Below, piece after piece: positions 56,975 through 58,562 of a stretch of 58,562 nt of DNA. This DNA comes from Cellvibrio mixtus subsp. mixtus J3-8. Lineage in GTDB: Bacteria; Pseudomonadota; Gammaproteobacteria; Pseudomonadales; Cellvibrionaceae. Below the pieces are notes generated by a model. The model was not told the origin of the DNA, searched no databases, and saw nothing but the letters and a program-made list of their open reading frames with translations. Where the stretch lies: assembly GCF_000766945.1 (NCBI RefSeq), contig NZ_KN266207.1, forward strand, positions 19,379-77,940, given 5' to 3'. Positions within the stretch are counted from its first letter, which is position 1, and the number at the start of each line of letters is the position of its first letter. The position numbers and the translations under genes were made by a program.

Positions 56975-58422
56975 TGGATCAGGCAAATGTTAATACTGAT
57001 GTAAAAAAAACGACGCGCGACAAAATCTGGTTCGACAATATTGGTCGCTGGTTAAATAAATTGGGTATTCCCGCCAGTAAAATCATTGATAAAGCTTACG
57101 CACGTTGGCTTGATCCTTTACATGAACAACCCAAAGATTGGGTGACAGATTCGGATTGGGCACGTTTGCAACAAGAGCCAATTAAAGCGCGTTTGTTACT
57201 ACGCATTATGGCCCTGATTATTTTTATTTTATTGCTCTGGGCTGCTTTTGCGCCGCTCGATGAAGTGGCGCGCGGCGAAGGCAAAGTCATTCCTTCATCG
57301 CAATTGCAAGTGATTCAGTCGTTTGATGGCGGTGTAGTACAAGAAGTATTGGTACGCGAAGGGCAAGTGGTTAATAAAGGCGATTTATTGTTGCGCATCG
57401 ACCCTACGCGTTTTATTTCTACCTTTCGTGAAAATCGCGCTGAGTATTTGTCGCTGCAAGCGCGTGCGGCGCGTTTGCAAGCGTTGACCTCCAACAGTGC
57501 ATTTAAATTGCCGCAGGATTTATCCAGCGAAGCGCCCGATATTGCAGCGCATGAAAGCAGCATGTACGAATCCAGCCGCAAGGAATTGGATGAACAATTA
57601 AGTATCGCACGCAGCCAATTGGACCAGCGCACAGAAGAATTAAATGAAGTGCGGGCAAAATTGACCCAGTCCAAACGCGCATTGGAATTGGCAACCCAGG
57701 AATTAAATGTTACTAAACCGTTACTGGCGAGCGGCGCAATTTCCGAAGTTGAAATTTTGCGTTTGGAAGGTGAAGTGGCAAATGCCAAAGGTGCGCGCGA
57801 ACAAGCTGGCGCGCAGGAGTCGCGGTTAATATTGGCGATTGAAGAGTCGCAAGGAAAATTGCGTGAAACGGAATTGCTGGCGAACAATAAATGGCGCGCT
57901 GAATTATCGGAAGTGTTGAGTAAGATCGCTGCATTGAGTGAAAGTAGCACAGGGCTTGCCGATAAAATTAAATACGCTGAGATTCGTTCGCCGGTGCGCG
58001 GTACTGTGCAACGCGTTTTTACGAATACGGTGGGCGGTGTTGTGCAGCCCGGGCATGAAGTGATCGAGATGGTTCCGCTCGATGATGATTTGCTGGTGGA
58101 AGCAAAAGTATCACCTAAAGATATTGCGTTTTTGCACCCGGGGCAGGAAGCGATCGTAAAGTTTACCGCTTATGATTTTGTGGTGTATGGCGGTTTGCGC
58201 GGTAAAGTTGAACATATCAGCCCGGATACGATTACCGATGAAAAAGATCGCACGTTTTATATTGTCCGCGTGCGCACCGAGCGCGCCGGTTTTGATCCAA
58301 CCTTGCCAATTATGCCGGGGATGATGACGCAGGTAGATGTGCTCACTGGTAAGAAAACCGTATTGGCGTATTTGTTAAAACCTGTGCTGCGTGCGCAACA
58401 AAATGCAATGACCGAACGATGA
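56974..58422 (+). CDS. lapC: Type I secretion membrane-fusion protein (HlyD/LapC-like)
   Basis: 482 aa. A cytoplasmic N-terminus of about 70 residues, one membrane helix (MALIIFILLLWAAFAPLDEV), the lipoyl-like part (GEGKVIPSSQLQVIQSFDGG), a long coiled hairpin (about 135-325) and a beta-barrel C-terminus (about 330-470). Links the ABC transporter to the outer-membrane channel. Start overlaps the lapB stop as TGATG. Confidence 0.9.
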   Translation: MDQANVNTDVKKTTRDKIWFDNIGRWLNKLGIPASKIIDKAYARWLDPLHEQPKDWVTDSDWARLQQEPIKARLLLRIMALIIFILLLWAAFAPLDEVARGEGKVIPSSQLQVIQSFDGGVVQEVLVREGQVVNKGDLLLRIDPTRFISTFRENRAEYLSLQARAARLQALTSNSAFKLPQDLSSEAPDIAAHESSMYESSRKELDEQLSIARSQLDQRTEELNEVRAKLTQSKRALELATQELNVTKPLLASGAISEVEILRLEGEVANAKGAREQAGAQESRLILAIEESQGKLRETELLANNKWRAELSEVLSKIAALSESSTGLADKIKYAEIRSPVRGTVQRVFTNTVGGVVQPGHEVIEMVPLDDDLLVEAKVSPKDIAFLHPGQEAIVKFTAYDFVVYGGLRGKVEHISPDTITDEKDRTFYIVRVRTERAGFDPTLPIMPGMMTQVDVLTGKKTVLAYLLKPVLRAQQNAMTER

Positions 58423-58562
58423 CCCAACACCTGTTTATTGCGCCAGCGGATATCCAATCGCCGCGTTGGCAACAAGCATTTCCCTCCGCCCTGATTGCTC
58501 AGGATGCAACCCCTATCGCACAAGCCGATTTTGTGTGGATAGTGTTGCGCGACGAAAACGAT
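58419..58562 (+). CDS. Partial gene at the window end
   Basis: Begins with ATG overlapping the lapC stop (ATGA) and stays open for 48 codons to the window end: MTQHLFIAPADIQSPRWQQA then FPSALIAQDATPIAQADFVW. Coupled to the secretion genes. Too little to classify. Confidence 0.6.
   Translation, partial: MTQHLFIAPADIQSPRWQQAFPSALIAQDATPIAQADFVWIVLRDEND

Overview
The window looks like a chromosomal segment of a Cellvibrio-like gammaproteobacterium carrying a complete-looking lambda-type siphovirus prophage. The host call rests on gene content (YadG/YadH, QueF, YdjA, DusC, an SrmB-like helicase, PhoH, RlmA and a LapBCE-type secretion system); the genus is an inference.

Host left flank (1-6669): tRNA-Gly, an ABC-2 exporter pair with queF, a membrane class III nucleotide cyclase, a coiled-coil membrane protein, a YdjA-type nitroreductase, tRNA-Ser and tRNA-Arg(ACG). 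The prophage is inserted in the 3' half of tRNA-Arg. A 49-bp identical core occurs at 6670-6718 (attL, where the tRNA is intact) and again at 46582-46630 (attR, a tRNA fragment), which gives an element of about 39.9 kb.

Prophage layout. Left end, outside the integrase: cargo made of a ClpP/SDH_sah-like serine protease with an overlapping 46-aa gene, an XRE + ImmA/IrrE pair with its own operator-like repeat, and a 35-aa basic protein. A leftward early operon runs from about 19370 to 9552. It holds small overlapping genes, a LuxR-type HTH protein, a degenerate dNMP-kinase-like protein, a KilAC-like protein, a DUF2303 protein, a cytosine methyltransferase, a DUF4224 protein and the tyrosine integrase at the distal end, as int is placed in lambda. 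The switch region (19400-20760) has a short CI-like repressor, a Cro-like protein and four copies of one 18-bp operator, arranged as two pairs with the same 24-bp spacing at PL and PR. A zinc-ribbon membrane gene sits in the rex position. Rightward come a PriCT-2/DUF5906 primase-helicase, a mirror-symmetric array of 6+6 CCCGTAA iterons (origin candidate), a Q-like regulator, and a late promoter followed at once by a terminator (pR'-tR' style). The lysis genes are a YkuD-like endolysin, XhlA-like and holin proteins and overlapping spanins. Next is the lambda-like head and tail module, with a fused ClpP-protease/capsid gene and a programmed -1 frameshift site between the tail chaperone genes. 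HicAB lies next to attR.

Host right flank (46631-58562): an HDOD protein, dusC, an SrmB-like helicase, phoH, rlmA, then a Lap-type type I secretion operon (a TolC-OmpA fusion, a LapB-like ABC transporter and a LapC-like HlyD protein) with a perfect CRP/Vfr-type palindrome upstream. A last gene runs off the window end.

Least explained parts: the 270-bp iteron palindrome, an RNA-like inverted-repeat and covarying-hairpin region around 14.7-15.5 kb, and the left-end cargo module.
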